Below, in pieces: positions 35,515 through 44,365 of a stretch of DNA of 64,000 nucleotides. The stretch is from Candidatus Rokuibacteriota bacterium. GTDB lineage: Bacteria; Methylomirabilota; Methylomirabilia; Rokubacteriales; CSP1-6. Location of the stretch: contig QHRU01000031.1 of assembly GCA_003220225.1 (NCBI GenBank), positions 115,737 through 179,736 of the forward strand, read 5' to 3'. The translations under genes were made by a program, and so were the position numbers. Every line of letters begins with the position of its first letter. Position 1 is the stretch's first letter. Under the pieces are notes generated by a model, which worked only from the letters and a program-made list of their open reading frames with translations, did not search any database and was not told where the DNA came from.

Positions 35515-36478
35515 TCTCCACCTCGACGGCATGGCAGGCGACCTCGTGGCTCGCCCCCGCCGCGCGCAGCACGGGGCGCTCGCGCCGACACACCTCCAGC
35601 ACGCGCGCGCAACGGTCGGCGTAACGACAGCCCGGCGCCGGCGCCAGCAGCGAGGGCACCGCGCCCGGGATGGGTTCCATGGCGACCTCGCGATCGATCC
35701 GCGGAATCGAGCGCACGAGGGCCTGCGTGTAGGGATGCAGCGGGCGTTTGAAGAGCGTGTGGACGTCGGCGATCTCCACGAGCTGACCCGCGTGCATCAC
35801 GGCCACTCGGTCGCACGCCTCCGCCACCACGCCGAGGTCGTGGGTGATCAGCACGATCGACGCGCCCGTGCGGCGGCCGAGGGCGCGGAGCAGATCGAGG
35901 ATCTGCGCGGCGATGGAGACGTCGAGGCCGGTGGTGGGCTCGTCGGCGATGAGCAAGCGCGGCGACGAGGCTATCGCCATGGCGATCATCACCCGCTGGC
36001 ACATGCCGCCGGAGAGCTGGTGGGCGTACTGGCGCGCGCGCCGCTCGGGCTCCGCGATCCCGACGAGCGTGAGCATCTCGATCGTTCGCCGCCACGCCTC
36101 GGCCGGGGCGACGTGCTGATGCAGCTCGTACAGACGCGCGATCTGCCGGCCCACTGTGAGCACCGGGTTCAGCGCCGTGCGGGGACTCTGGAACACGAGC
36201 GCGATGCGCGCGCCGCGGACCGCGCCCATCCGCGCCTCGGGAAGGGCGAGGAGGTCGGCCCCCTCGAAGCGGATCTCGCCACGCACGATGCGGCCGGGCG
36301 GTCGGATGAGGCGGAGCAGCGCGTGCGCGGTCACCGACTTGCCGGAGCCCGATTCCCCGACGACGCCCAGGATCTCGCCCGGGCGCACCGAGAAGCTCAC
36401 GTTGTCGACGGCCTCCACGAGGCCGTCCTCGGTGGCGAAATGCACGGTGAGGTCGTGCACCTCGAGGAGCTCGCTCAC
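35495..36478 (-). CDS. Peptide ABC transporter ATPase, DppD type
   Basis: 327 residues from a GTG at 36478 with GAGGAG just upstream, overlapping the DppC-type stop (GTGA). Walker A 'GESGSGKSVTAHAL', signature 'LSGGMCQRVMIAMAI', Walker B 'LLIADEPTTGLDVS', H-loop 'LITHDLGVV', 'PLHPYTQALVRSIP', and the terminal Cys cluster 'GCRYADRCARVLEVC'. Cytoplasmic partner of the DppF-type subunit. Confidence 0.92.
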   Translation of the reverse strand: MSELLEVHDLTVHFATEDGLVEAVDNVSFSVRPGEILGVVGESGSGKSVTAHALLRLIRPPGRIVRGEIRFEGADLLALPEARMGAVRGARIALVFQSPRTALNPVLTVGRQIARLYELHQHVAPAEAWRRTIEMLTLVGIAEPERRARQYAHQLSGGMCQRVMIAMAIASSPRLLIADEPTTGLDVSIAAQILDLLRALGRRTGASIVLITHDLGVVAEACDRVAVMHAGQLVEIADVHTLFKRPLHPYTQALVRSIPRIDREVAMEPIPGAVPSLLAPAPGCRYADRCARVLEVCRRERPVLRAAGASHEVACHAVEVESGTAVR

Positions 36479-37308
36479 CGCACTCCTCGCATGCGCGGGT
36501 CGAGAAGGTCGCGCAGGGTGTCGCCCACGAGATTGAACGCGAGCACGGTCAGCATGATGGCGAAGCCGGGGAAGAGCACGAGCCACCACTCCCCCGAGAC
36601 GACATAGCCGGCGCCCTCCGCCGTCATCTGCCCCCACTCGCTCTGGGGCGGCTGGATGCCGAGGCCGATGAAGGACAGCGCGGCCACGGTCAGGATCGCG
36701 AAGCCCATGGCCAGCGTGGCCTGCACGATGAGCGGCGGCACACAGTTCGGAAACAGGTGGTAGAGGACGATCTGGTGCGGGCGGTTGCCCACCGTGCGCG
36801 CCGCCTCCGCGTACTCCGTTTCCCGCGCCTTCAGCATCTCGCCGCGGATCAACCGGGTGTAGATCGGCACGTGGGTGAGAGCGATCGCGGCGACCACGTT
36901 GGCGGTGCTGTTGCCGAGGGCGGCCGTGATGGCCAGAGCCAGGATGAACGCGGGGAAGGCCATGACCGCGTCCACCCCGCGCATGACGAGGTGGTCCACC
37001 CAGCCGCCCCGGTAGCCGGCCGCCGCGCCGAGGGTGGCGCCGAGGGTGAGGGCGATGGCCGTGGCGCTCAGGGCGACCAGCAGGTCGACGCGCCCGGCGT
37101 GGATGAGCCGCGAGAGCTGGTCACGCCCGTAGAGGTCGGTGCCGAGCGGATGCCGCACGGAGACACTGGCCAGGGCGACCGCGGCGTCGGGCTCGTCGGG
37201 ATCGTAGGGCGCCAGCCACGGCGCCAGCAGGGCCGCGACGGTGACGACGAGAATCGCGCCGAGCGCCGCGAAAGAAAGCCGGTTGCGGGCGAGCCGGCGC
37301 CAGGGCAT
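36475..37308 (-). CDS. Peptide ABC transporter permease, DppC type
   Basis: 277 residues; the ATG at 37308 overlaps the DppB-type stop by one base (TGATG). 'APYDPDEPDAAVALASVSVR', 'HPLGTDLYGRDQLSRLIHAG', 'AARTVGNRPHQIVLYHLFPN' and 'SFIGLGIQPPQSEWGQMTAE' mark the family. Six helices. Confidence 0.92.
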   Translation of the reverse strand: MPWRRLARNRLSFAALGAILVVTVAALLAPWLAPYDPDEPDAAVALASVSVRHPLGTDLYGRDQLSRLIHAGRVDLLVALSATAIALTLGATLGAAAGYRGGWVDHLVMRGVDAVMAFPAFILALAITAALGNSTANVVAAIALTHVPIYTRLIRGEMLKARETEYAEAARTVGNRPHQIVLYHLFPNCVPPLIVQATLAMGFAILTVAALSFIGLGIQPPQSEWGQMTAEGAGYVVSGEWWLVLFPGFAIMLTVLAFNLVGDTLRDLLDPRMRGVR

Positions 37309-38324
37309 CAGCGCAGGCGAATGCGCGGGTCGGCCAGCCCGTAGAGCAGGTCGACGCTCAGGTTGACGAGGACGTACATGACGGCCACAAACAGCACGAA
37401 CGACTGGATCGGCCCGGCGTCCTTGGTGACGAGCGAGGTCACGGCGTAGTGGCCGAGGCCGGGCCACGCGAAGACCATCTCCACCACGACGTTGCCCGCC
37501 ATCAGGAAGCCGAAGATGACGCCGAGCAGCGTGATGACGGGGATGAGCGCGTTGCGGAGGGCGTCGCCGTAGATGACACGCCGGCGCGGCAGCCCCGCCG
37601 CCCAGGCGGCTTTCACGTAGTCGGATTCGAGGATCTCGAGCATGGTCGCGCGCACCATCCGGGTGAGCGGAGCCATCACGGCGAAGCCCAGCGTGAGCGC
37701 GGGGAGCATGAGGTGGTGGAGGGCGGAAAGCAGCGCGGTCCCGTGACCGGTGAGGGCCCCGTCGATCACGTAGAGTCCCGTGAGGCGGGTGGGTGGAACC
37801 ACGTCGGCCGCGATCCGCCCGAGCGGCGGCGGCGCCACACCGAGCAGGTAGAAGAAGACGTAGAGCAGGAGTAGCCCGGTCCAGAAGCTCGGCATGGCCA
37901 CGCCGCCGACGCCGACGAGCCGGGACGCGTGGTCGAGCGCCGTGTCGCGGTGGACGGCGGAGAGCACCCCGAGCGGAATGCCGATCGCCGCCGCCACGAG
38001 CAGACTGGCCAGCGTCAGCTCCAGCGTGGCGGGCACGCGCTGCCGGAAGTCCTCGAGGACGGGTCGGCCAGTGCTCGAGCTCTCGCCGAGGTCGGCGCGG
38101 AGCAGGCCGGTGAGGTAGCGCCAGTACTGCACGTGGACGGGCCGGTCGAGGCCCATCTGCCGCTCGATCGCGGCGACGTGCTCCGGTGTGGCGAGCGAGC
38201 CCGCCTTGACGAGCGCGGGATTGCCGGGGAGCACGTAGACGAGGGTGAACGAGATCAGCGTCACCCCGAAAAGCGTCGGGACGACGAGAAGGAGGCGGTG
38301 CAGGACGTACCGGCCGAATCCCAT
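37308..38324 (-). CDS. Peptide ABC transporter permease, DppB type
   Basis: 338 residues. 'YVLHRLLLVVPTLFGVTLIS', 'YVLPGNPALVKAG', 'ERQMGLDRPVHVQYWRYLTG' and the EAA-like 'AAWAAGLPRRRVIYGDALRN' are typical. It starts 25 bp after the binding-protein stop. Confidence 0.92.
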   Translation of the reverse strand: MGFGRYVLHRLLLVVPTLFGVTLISFTLVYVLPGNPALVKAGSLATPEHVAAIERQMGLDRPVHVQYWRYLTGLLRADLGESSSTGRPVLEDFRQRVPATLELTLASLLVAAAIGIPLGVLSAVHRDTALDHASRLVGVGGVAMPSFWTGLLLLYVFFYLLGVAPPPLGRIAADVVPPTRLTGLYVIDGALTGHGTALLSALHHLMLPALTLGFAVMAPLTRMVRATMLEILESDYVKAAWAAGLPRRRVIYGDALRNALIPVITLLGVIFGFLMAGNVVVEMVFAWPGLGHYAVTSLVTKDAGPIQSFVLFVAVMYVLVNLSVDLLYGLADPRIRLR

Positions 38325-38349
38325 GGCTCAGGACCGCCGGGCGCTCCCG

Positions 38350-39972
38350 CTAGGTCCGCTTCGCCGCGTAATACCGCTCGAACGTGTCCCAGCGCTTTTC
38401 GATCCCGCTCAGGTCCGCCTTCATGACGCGCGTCCAGCTGTCGTACCAGAGGAAGCCCCACACCGCGTCGTCGATCAGGATCTTCTGGGCGACGAGGCCG
38501 GCGCCGATCCGCTTTTCCGAGTTCGTCTCGTGCATGCTCTCGTCGATGAGCTTGTCGAGGACGGGGTTGGAGTAGAACGAGGCGTTGGTGAACTTGGACT
38601 TCGTGTGGAAGTTGAACACGAGGTGGTACCAGGGATCGTTCACCCACGACTGGAACGACTCGAGGGACAGCCCGTGGCCGCCCTTGATGGCCACCTGGCG
38701 GAACGTGGCGTCGGTCTCCCGCACGATGTTGACCTTGAACCCGATCTTCTCGAGCTCGCGCTGGATCCATACCGACGCCGCCTCGTGGGTCGTGTAGCCG
38801 ACGCGGACGGCGAGGTCGACGGGGATTGGCCCCTTCACGCCAGCCTCCTTCATGAGGGCCCTGGCCTTCTCGATGTCGTGCTTGTACGGCGAGAGTGTGC
38901 TGCTGTAGCCCGGGGTGAGGTGCGGGACCGGGCTCTTCATCTGCGTGCCGTACCCGAACAGCACGTTGGGCAGGATCGCCTGGATCGGGATGGCGTAGTT
39001 GACCGCCTGCCGCACGAGCTTGTTGTCGAAGGGCGGCTTGCCGCCGTTCATGCAGAGCCAGTGGCAGGTGGTGTCGGGCACCTGGAACACCCTCAGCCCC
39101 TGCTCGCCCTCGAGGCTCTTGACGTTCTTCGGCGAGAGCCCGGGGCGCCCCACCACCATGTCGATCGCCTTCTTCTTGAGGAGCAGCACGCGATCGGCCT
39201 CGTTGGGGACGAACTTCAGCACGATGCGCGAAAAGTACGGCTCCGGCCGCCAGTAGCCCTTCGTCGACTCCAGCACGACCTCGACGCCCGGCTCGTTCTT
39301 GACGAGGTGGTAGGGGCCCACACCGGCCACGTTGCGCTTGAGCCACTCCCCCGCCCACGGGTCGTCCTTCGTCGCACGGGCCTTGGCCTCCTCGGGGTCG
39401 ATGATGGCGTTGTTCGACAGCGTCACCACGTCGAGGGCCATGGGGCTCGGCGCCTCCATCTTGATGGCGAAGGTGTAATCGTCGCGCACCTCGAACTGCT
39501 CGGGCGACTTCACCTGGATGAGGGCCGGAATGACCAGGCGCATGTAGCCGGGCGACTGCAGGCCGCGGTCGAAGCAGTACTTGGCCGCGTGCGCGGTGAC
39601 CGGCCGCCCGCTCGGGAACGTGGCGCCCTTGCGGATCTTGAAGACGAGGGTGGCGCCGTCCCGCTCCGTCGACCACGACTCCGCGATCATCGGGTCCCAC
39701 TCGGCCGGCTGGGAGCGAAAGAACCCCGGCTTGTCCTTGATGGGCCGCACCTTCCAGCCGATCAGCGTGTCGTAGCAGTTGGCCACGGTGACGTAGCCGC
39801 CGATCGCCTTGAAGTGGGCGGGATCGAGGGTGTCGATGTCGGTGTCCCAGGCGACCACGAGCGTCCGCTTGTCCTGCGCCTGGGAGCGCCGGGGACGGAA
39901 GCCGGCCGCGCCGATCGCGGCGACTCCGACGGTGCCCTTCAGGAACGACCGGCGATTCATGCGTCGGCTCAT
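38350..39972 (-). CDS. Tat-exported peptide-type solute-binding protein
   Basis: 540 residues, ATG at 39972 behind GGGAGGAG; a second ATG at 39960 lies between the two Arg clusters. Tat signal 'MNRRSFLKGTVGVAAIGAAG'. SBP family 5 landmarks: 'IAESWSTERDGATLVFKIRK', 'ATFPSGRPVTAHAAKYCFDR', 'GPYHLVKNEPGVEVVLESTK', 'LVRQAVNYAIPIQAILPNVL'. Co-transcribed with a molybdenum hydroxylase and flavin monooxygenase, so the ligand may be a non-peptide organic compound. Family 5 proteins bind such ligands (opines, glutathione, nickel chelates) as well as peptides. Confidence 0.92.
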   Translation of the reverse strand: MSRRMNRRSFLKGTVGVAAIGAAGFRPRRSQAQDKRTLVVAWDTDIDTLDPAHFKAIGGYVTVANCYDTLIGWKVRPIKDKPGFFRSQPAEWDPMIAESWSTERDGATLVFKIRKGATFPSGRPVTAHAAKYCFDRGLQSPGYMRLVIPALIQVKSPEQFEVRDDYTFAIKMEAPSPMALDVVTLSNNAIIDPEEAKARATKDDPWAGEWLKRNVAGVGPYHLVKNEPGVEVVLESTKGYWRPEPYFSRIVLKFVPNEADRVLLLKKKAIDMVVGRPGLSPKNVKSLEGEQGLRVFQVPDTTCHWLCMNGGKPPFDNKLVRQAVNYAIPIQAILPNVLFGYGTQMKSPVPHLTPGYSSTLSPYKHDIEKARALMKEAGVKGPIPVDLAVRVGYTTHEAASVWIQRELEKIGFKVNIVRETDATFRQVAIKGGHGLSLESFQSWVNDPWYHLVFNFHTKSKFTNASFYSNPVLDKLIDESMHETNSEKRIGAGLVAQKILIDDAVWGFLWYDSWTRVMKADLSGIEKRWDTFERYYAAKRT

Positions 39973-39991
39973 GCTGGGTCTCCTCCCGGGA

Positions 39992-40315
39992 TCACTCCTC
40001 GATCGGCTCCGTGGTGAAGAAGACGTTCTTCGGGCGCTCCAGGTAGTGCTCGTAGAGCTGACGGAGCAGCTCCTGACCGGCCGGGGAGGCGAGATCCTTC
40101 TGGTACTGCTCCATGTCGCGGATCTCGATCCGCTCGATGTAGTTCCAGCCCGGGGTCTCGGCGCCGTGGATGGGTCCCTCGATGCGATGCGTCTTGTAGC
40201 TGGCGATGCTGGGCAGCGTCTTCGCCACTTTGTAGTCGTACTCGCGCAGCCATTTCTCGTAGGCGGCGGGCTCGACCCCCCGCTTCAGCGTCGTGATGAC
40301 GTACCGCACTTTCAC
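39992..40315 (-). CDS. HapK/REDY-like dimeric alpha-beta barrel protein
   Basis: 107 residues, GTG start with GGAGG 8 nt upstream. 'VRYVITTLKRGVEPAAYEKW', 'REYDYKVAKTLPSIASYKTH' and 'WNYIERIEIRDMEQYQKDL' fit the ferredoxin-like dimeric barrel of the REDY-like/HapK group, related to EthD and ABM domains. Such proteins assist oxidation or condensation of small aromatics; the role is unproven. It lies between the MoaD-like gene (30 bp) and the binding-protein gene (20 bp) in the large operon. Confidence 0.7.
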   Translation of the reverse strand: MKVRYVITTLKRGVEPAAYEKWLREYDYKVAKTLPSIASYKTHRIEGPIHGAETPGWNYIERIEIRDMEQYQKDLASPAGQELLRQLYEHYLERPKNVFFTTEPIEE

Positions 40316-40344
40316 CGGCGTTCCTCCCTAGCCCGCGGCGCTGG

Positions 40345-40575
40345 CTATCCGGCGGCGACGGGTTCGAAGCAGTCGAGGAGATCACCCGATTGGAGTACAC
40401 GGTCTTTCTCACAGGTCGCGCCGTTGACGGCGACCAGCCACGTGTCGCCGGCGGCCCCCAGCGAGACGAGGAGCGTCTCGATCGTGGTGCCCGCCTCCAG
40501 CTCGATGGCAAGGCGATCGCGGCCCTCCGGCATGAAGCGACGCAGGTTGCCGTGCATGTGGACCGTCACCGTCAT
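40345..40575 (-). CDS. MoaD/ThiS-like ubiquitin-fold protein without C-terminal Gly-Gly
   Basis: 76 residues, ATG overlapping the LLM stop (ATGA). 'VTVHMHGNLRRFMPEGRDRL' and 'AGTTIETLLVSLGAAGDTWL' with 'VAVNGATCEKDRVLQSGDLL' form the MoaD/ThiS beta-grasp pattern. The expected terminal GG that is adenylated and thiocarboxylated is replaced by VAAG, so only one Gly remains. In an operon with a molybdopterin enzyme it may be a non-canonical sulfur carrier or a purely structural partner. Confidence 0.78.
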   Translation of the reverse strand: MTVTVHMHGNLRRFMPEGRDRLAIELEAGTTIETLLVSLGAAGDTWLVAVNGATCEKDRVLQSGDLLDCFEPVAAG

Positions 40576-41609
40576 TCGCGCAGCTCCGCCCGCACGCGCG
40601 GCATGACCTCGGTCTGGAAGCGCTGGATCGTCGTCTCGATGCGGCCGTCGACGGCGAGCGGGTAGATCATCACCTGGGCGATGCCGCTGCGGGCGAGACG
40701 AATCAGCTCGGGCGCGATCACGTCCGGCGGGCCGGTGAGCGTGCACGCGTCCACGAAGGCGTCGGGCACGTCGGGCGCGACCGCGCGCAGCGGCGCGGGG
40801 TCGTGCGTGTAGGGCAACGCGAGCACCCGGTCCCGCAGGGCCGCAGGCAGCGTGAGCCCCGCCGTCGCGAAGGTGAAGAAGTCGGGACGCTGGGCGCTGA
40901 GGCTGCGCACGATGCTCGGGCGCATGACGTCGCGCGCGGCGCGGCGGTCGTCGTGCACGCAGACGTTCAGCCGCGCCACGAGCGCCACTCGCGCGGGGTC
41001 GCGCCCGGCCTCGCGGGCGGCGCCGTGCACGGTGTCCTTCAGGAACCGCACGAGCGGCTCCGCGAGCGCGCCCTGCATGATGGCGCCGTCGGCCACCCGG
41101 CCCGCGACCCGACAGCCGGCCGCCCGTTGTGACGCCACGTAGATCGGCACCTCGGCGCGCGCGGGCTTGAAGTCGAGGCGCCCGTCCGTGAAGCTGATCT
41201 CGCGCCCCTTCGCCGTCACGGTGTCGCCGGCGAGCAGGCGGCGGATCAGCTCCACGCCCTCGCGGATGGCCGCGGCCGAGCGCGAGGCGTCGATGCCGAG
41301 CTCGCGGAAGCCGCTCACGCCCGCACCGAGGCCCAGGATCGCCCGTCCGCCCGCGATCTCGTCGAGGGTGGCGATGGCCATGGCGGTGAGCGCGGGGTGT
41401 CGCGAGTAGGGATCCGTCACGCACGGCCCGAGCCGCATCCGCCGTGTGCGCAGGGCGCAGAGGGTGAGGCAGGCGTACACCTCGCGGAAGAAGCGCTCGT
41501 CGGCGATCCAGAAATCGTCGTACCCCGCCGCCTCGGCCACCTCGGCGAGCGCGGCGAGCCGCGCCGGCTCGTAGGTCGGCAGGATCAGGAGTCCCGTACG
41601 AAGCGTCAT
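40572..41609 (-). CDS. LLM-class flavin-dependent oxidoreductase
   Basis: 345 residues; ATG overlaps the molybdenum-subunit stop (ATGA). TIM-barrel luciferase-like monooxygenase of the F420/FMN-using group: 'LAEVAEAAGYDDFWIADERF', 'RMRLGPCVTDPYSRHPALTA', 'LDEIAGGRAILGLGAGVSGF' and 'GRVADGAIMQGALAEP' match 5,10-methylene-H4MPT reductase-like enzymes. Whether it uses FMN or F420 cannot be told. Co-operonic with the molybdenum hydroxylase, so it may perform a second oxidation or reduction step on the same substrate. Confidence 0.9.
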   Translation of the reverse strand: MTLRTGLLILPTYEPARLAALAEVAEAAGYDDFWIADERFFREVYACLTLCALRTRRMRLGPCVTDPYSRHPALTAMAIATLDEIAGGRAILGLGAGVSGFRELGIDASRSAAAIREGVELIRRLLAGDTVTAKGREISFTDGRLDFKPARAEVPIYVASQRAAGCRVAGRVADGAIMQGALAEPLVRFLKDTVHGAAREAGRDPARVALVARLNVCVHDDRRAARDVMRPSIVRSLSAQRPDFFTFATAGLTLPAALRDRVLALPYTHDPAPLRAVAPDVPDAFVDACTLTGPPDVIAPELIRLARSGIAQVMIYPLAVDGRIETTIQRFQTEVMPRVRAELRE

Positions 41610-43882
41610 GTGCCGGCGTCGCGGAGCGCGAGCGCGATGTGCTCGGCGGTGATCGGCAGCGAGGTCAGACGCAGCGCCGTGGCCGAGGCCACGGCGTTGG
41701 CCACAGCGGCGGGCGGCTCGATGTTGGGCGGCTCGCCCACGCCCTTCGCACCGTACGGCCCCACCAGGCTGGGGTGCTGGACGAGGATCGTCTCGACGCG
41801 CGGCATGTCGAGCGTGGTCGGCATCTTGTAGTCGGTGAGGTTCGGGTTCAGCACGCGGCCGTTCTCGTAGACGATCTCCTCGGAGAGCGCCTGGCCGAGT
41901 CCCTGCGCGACGCCACCCTCGATCTGGCCCTCGATGTACGTGGGGTTCATGGCGAACCCGACGTCCTGCGCCACCACGTACTTGTGGATGGTGACGTCGC
42001 CCGTCTCGGGATCGATCGAGAGATCGACCGCGTGGGCGTGGAAGCTCGGCGAGTGGAAGGCCGGATAGACGTGCCCGTCCACGCGCTTGCTGTCGTAGGC
42101 GGTGGGCGGCGCGATGAACGTCCCCTGCGCGATCAGGCCCCCGCCCGTCTGCTGCGACAGCCGCGCGAGGTCGGCGAGCGAGATCCGCTTGCCGTCGGCC
42201 AGCACGTGCTTGTCGGCGAGGCGGCACGCCTCCGGCTCGACGCCGAGCTGCGCGGCCGCCAGCGCGAAGACGCGGCGCTTGAGGTCGTCCACGGCGGCGC
42301 GGCAGGCGTTACCGACCGCGAAGGCGGTGCGGCTGCCCTGGGCGCCGAAGTCGAACGGCGTGGAAAACGTGTCGGCCGACACCACGTTGATGTCGGCCAG
42401 GTCGACGCCGAGCTCTTCGGCGAGGACCTGAGCCGCCCCGGTGAGCGCCGCGGTCCCGATCTCGGCCGCACCCGTGTTGAGCGCGACGGTCCCGTCCGGG
42501 TTGATCTTCACGTAGACGCCCGAGGAGCCGCCCGTCGTCGTCCACCAGCCGCAGGCCAGTCCCTTGCCGCGCCACCGCGCCGGTCGGCGGTCGTTCCAGG
42601 CGATCGCCGCCGCCGCCTTGCGCAGGCACTCCTCCAGCCCGACCGCGTTCAGGACCTGGCCCGTCGGCCCCTCGTCGCCCTCGCGCACGATGTTCTTGAG
42701 CCGGAGCTCGAGCGGATCGAGGCCGAGGGCGTCGGCGATGATGTCGATCTGCGACTCGACCGCAAAGTTCGCCTGGGGGCCGGAGGGCGCGCGGAAGGAA
42801 CCGCAGTTGGTCTTGTTCGTGTAGACCGCGAAGCCTTCCAGGTGGAGGTTCGGGATCTTGTACGGCCCCGCCAGCACGAGCGTGGCCACCGACGCGACGC
42901 CGGGACCCGAACCGGCGAACGCGCCCGTGTCGAACCAGATGCGCCCGGCTTTCGCGGTGATGCGTCCGTCCTTCGTCACGCCGGTCTTCAGCTCGACGAC
43001 GGTGCCCTGGCGAGGGTACGCCGCGGTGAGCTCCTCCTCGCTCGTGGTGATGACCTTCACGGGTCGGCCCGTCGCCCTCGCCAGGAAGGCCGCAAAGTGC
43101 TCCACGCCCACGCGCAGCTTGCCGCCGAAGCCGCCGCCGATGCCCGGCACCACCACGCGGATCTTCGACGGCGCCATCTGGAGAATCTCGGCCAGCGTGT
43201 TCTGCACCTCGAAGGGCAGCTGCGTGTTCGACCACACCGTCACCTGCCCCGAGCTGTCCCACGCGGCCACCGCCGCACGCGGCTCGGTGTAACCCTGGTG
43301 GACCATGCCGGTGCGGAAGCGGTGCTCGAAGATCCGATCGGCCTCCTCGAACCCGCGCTCCACGTCGCCCACGACGATCCGCGCGCGGTTGCAGACGTTG
43401 CCGTCGCGATGGAGGATCGGAATCGCCGTGTAGCTCGCCCACTCCTCGTGGATCAGCGGGGCGCCGGGCGCCAGCGCGGCGTCGAGATCGAGGACGGCGG
43501 GCAGCGGCGCGTAGACGACCTCGATGGCCGCCAGCGCGGCTTCCGCGGCCTCGCGCGTCGTCGCCGCCACGGCCGCCACCGGCTGGCCGACATACCGCAC
43601 CCTGCCCCGGGCGAACACCGTCTCGTCCTTGAGGGCCCCGCCGTAGCGGACGTCGGGCACGTCGGCGGCGGTCATCACCGCGCGCACGCCGGGCAGAGCC
43701 CGCGCCCGCGCTGTGTCCAGGCGCACGATGCGCGCGTGCGGCTCCGTGCTGCGGAACACCTTGCCGACGAGCATGCCGGGCAGCGCGAAGTCCGCGGCGT
43801 AGACGGCGGTGCCCGTGACCTTCCCGGCGCCGTCCATGCGCGGGAGCGACTTGCCGACGACGCGGGGCTCGCTGGTGGCCAT
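41606..43882 (-). CDS. Xanthine-dehydrogenase-family molybdenum subunit
   Basis: 758 residues. Landmarks: 'GKSLPRMDGAGKVTGTAVYA' (N-terminal Ald_Xan_dh domain), 'VGQPVAAVAATTREAAEAAL', 'VVVPGIGGGFGGKLRVGVEH' (molybdopterin loop), 'NCGSFRAPSGPQANFAVE', and the active-site Glu in 'GPYGAKGVGEPPNIEPPAAV'. Catalytic subunit that hydroxylates aldehydes or N-heterocycles using water. The N-terminal ATG lies 3 bp after the FeS-subunit stop. The physiological substrate is not evident; loops near the active site differ from XdhB and CoxL. Confidence 0.93.
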   Translation of the reverse strand: MATSEPRVVGKSLPRMDGAGKVTGTAVYAADFALPGMLVGKVFRSTEPHARIVRLDTARARALPGVRAVMTAADVPDVRYGGALKDETVFARGRVRYVGQPVAAVAATTREAAEAALAAIEVVYAPLPAVLDLDAALAPGAPLIHEEWASYTAIPILHRDGNVCNRARIVVGDVERGFEEADRIFEHRFRTGMVHQGYTEPRAAVAAWDSSGQVTVWSNTQLPFEVQNTLAEILQMAPSKIRVVVPGIGGGFGGKLRVGVEHFAAFLARATGRPVKVITTSEEELTAAYPRQGTVVELKTGVTKDGRITAKAGRIWFDTGAFAGSGPGVASVATLVLAGPYKIPNLHLEGFAVYTNKTNCGSFRAPSGPQANFAVESQIDIIADALGLDPLELRLKNIVREGDEGPTGQVLNAVGLEECLRKAAAAIAWNDRRPARWRGKGLACGWWTTTGGSSGVYVKINPDGTVALNTGAAEIGTAALTGAAQVLAEELGVDLADINVVSADTFSTPFDFGAQGSRTAFAVGNACRAAVDDLKRRVFALAAAQLGVEPEACRLADKHVLADGKRISLADLARLSQQTGGGLIAQGTFIAPPTAYDSKRVDGHVYPAFHSPSFHAHAVDLSIDPETGDVTIHKYVVAQDVGFAMNPTYIEGQIEGGVAQGLGQALSEEIVYENGRVLNPNLTDYKMPTTLDMPRVETILVQHPSLVGPYGAKGVGEPPNIEPPAAVANAVASATALRLTSLPITAEHIALALRDAGT

Positions 43883-43885
43883 CGG

Positions 43886-44365
43886 TCACCTCCCGGCCGC
43901 GCGGTCGCGGGCGACGGCGAGGACCGCTTCGGCAATCTTCTGGTAGCCGGTGCAGCGGCAAAGATTCCCCGCGAGCGCCGCGCGCACGTCGTCCTCGGTG
44001 GGCGACGGGTGCTCGTCCAGGTAGGCCTGGGCGGAGAGGATCATGCCGGGGATGCAGTAGCCGCACTGCACCGCGCCGTGGTCGATGAAGGCGCGCTGGA
44101 GCGGATGGAGCTCCCCATCGCGCGCGAGCCCCTCGATCGTGAGCACCGAACGCCCCTGGCACTGCGCGGCCAGGAGGATGCACGCGTTCACGGCCGCGCC
44201 GTCGAGCAGGACGGTGCACACGCCGCACTCCGCCTCCAGACAGTTCTCCTTCGTCCCGGTGAGGCCGAGGTCGGTGCGCAAGACGTCGAGAAGCGTGCGG
44301 TGAGGCTCGGTGAGGATCTCGTGCCGCTCACCGTTGATCGTCAGCGTCAGGGCGAGCTTGCTCAC
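43886..44365 (-). CDS. Molybdenum hydroxylase [2Fe-2S] subunit
   Basis: 159 residues from a GTG at 44365 overlapping the FAD-subunit stop (GTGA). Both iron-sulfur sites are intact: plant-type 'CLEAECGVCTVLLDG' with a downstream Cys in 'NACILLAAQCQG', and the C-terminal four-helix site 'VQCGYCIPGMILSAQAYL' with 'AGNLCRCTGYQKI'. Electron carrier between the molybdenum and FAD subunits. Confidence 0.95.
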   Translation of the reverse strand: MSKLALTLTINGERHEILTEPHRTLLDVLRTDLGLTGTKENCLEAECGVCTVLLDGAAVNACILLAAQCQGRSVLTIEGLARDGELHPLQRAFIDHGAVQCGYCIPGMILSAQAYLDEHPSPTEDDVRAALAGNLCRCTGYQKIAEAVLAVARDRAAGR

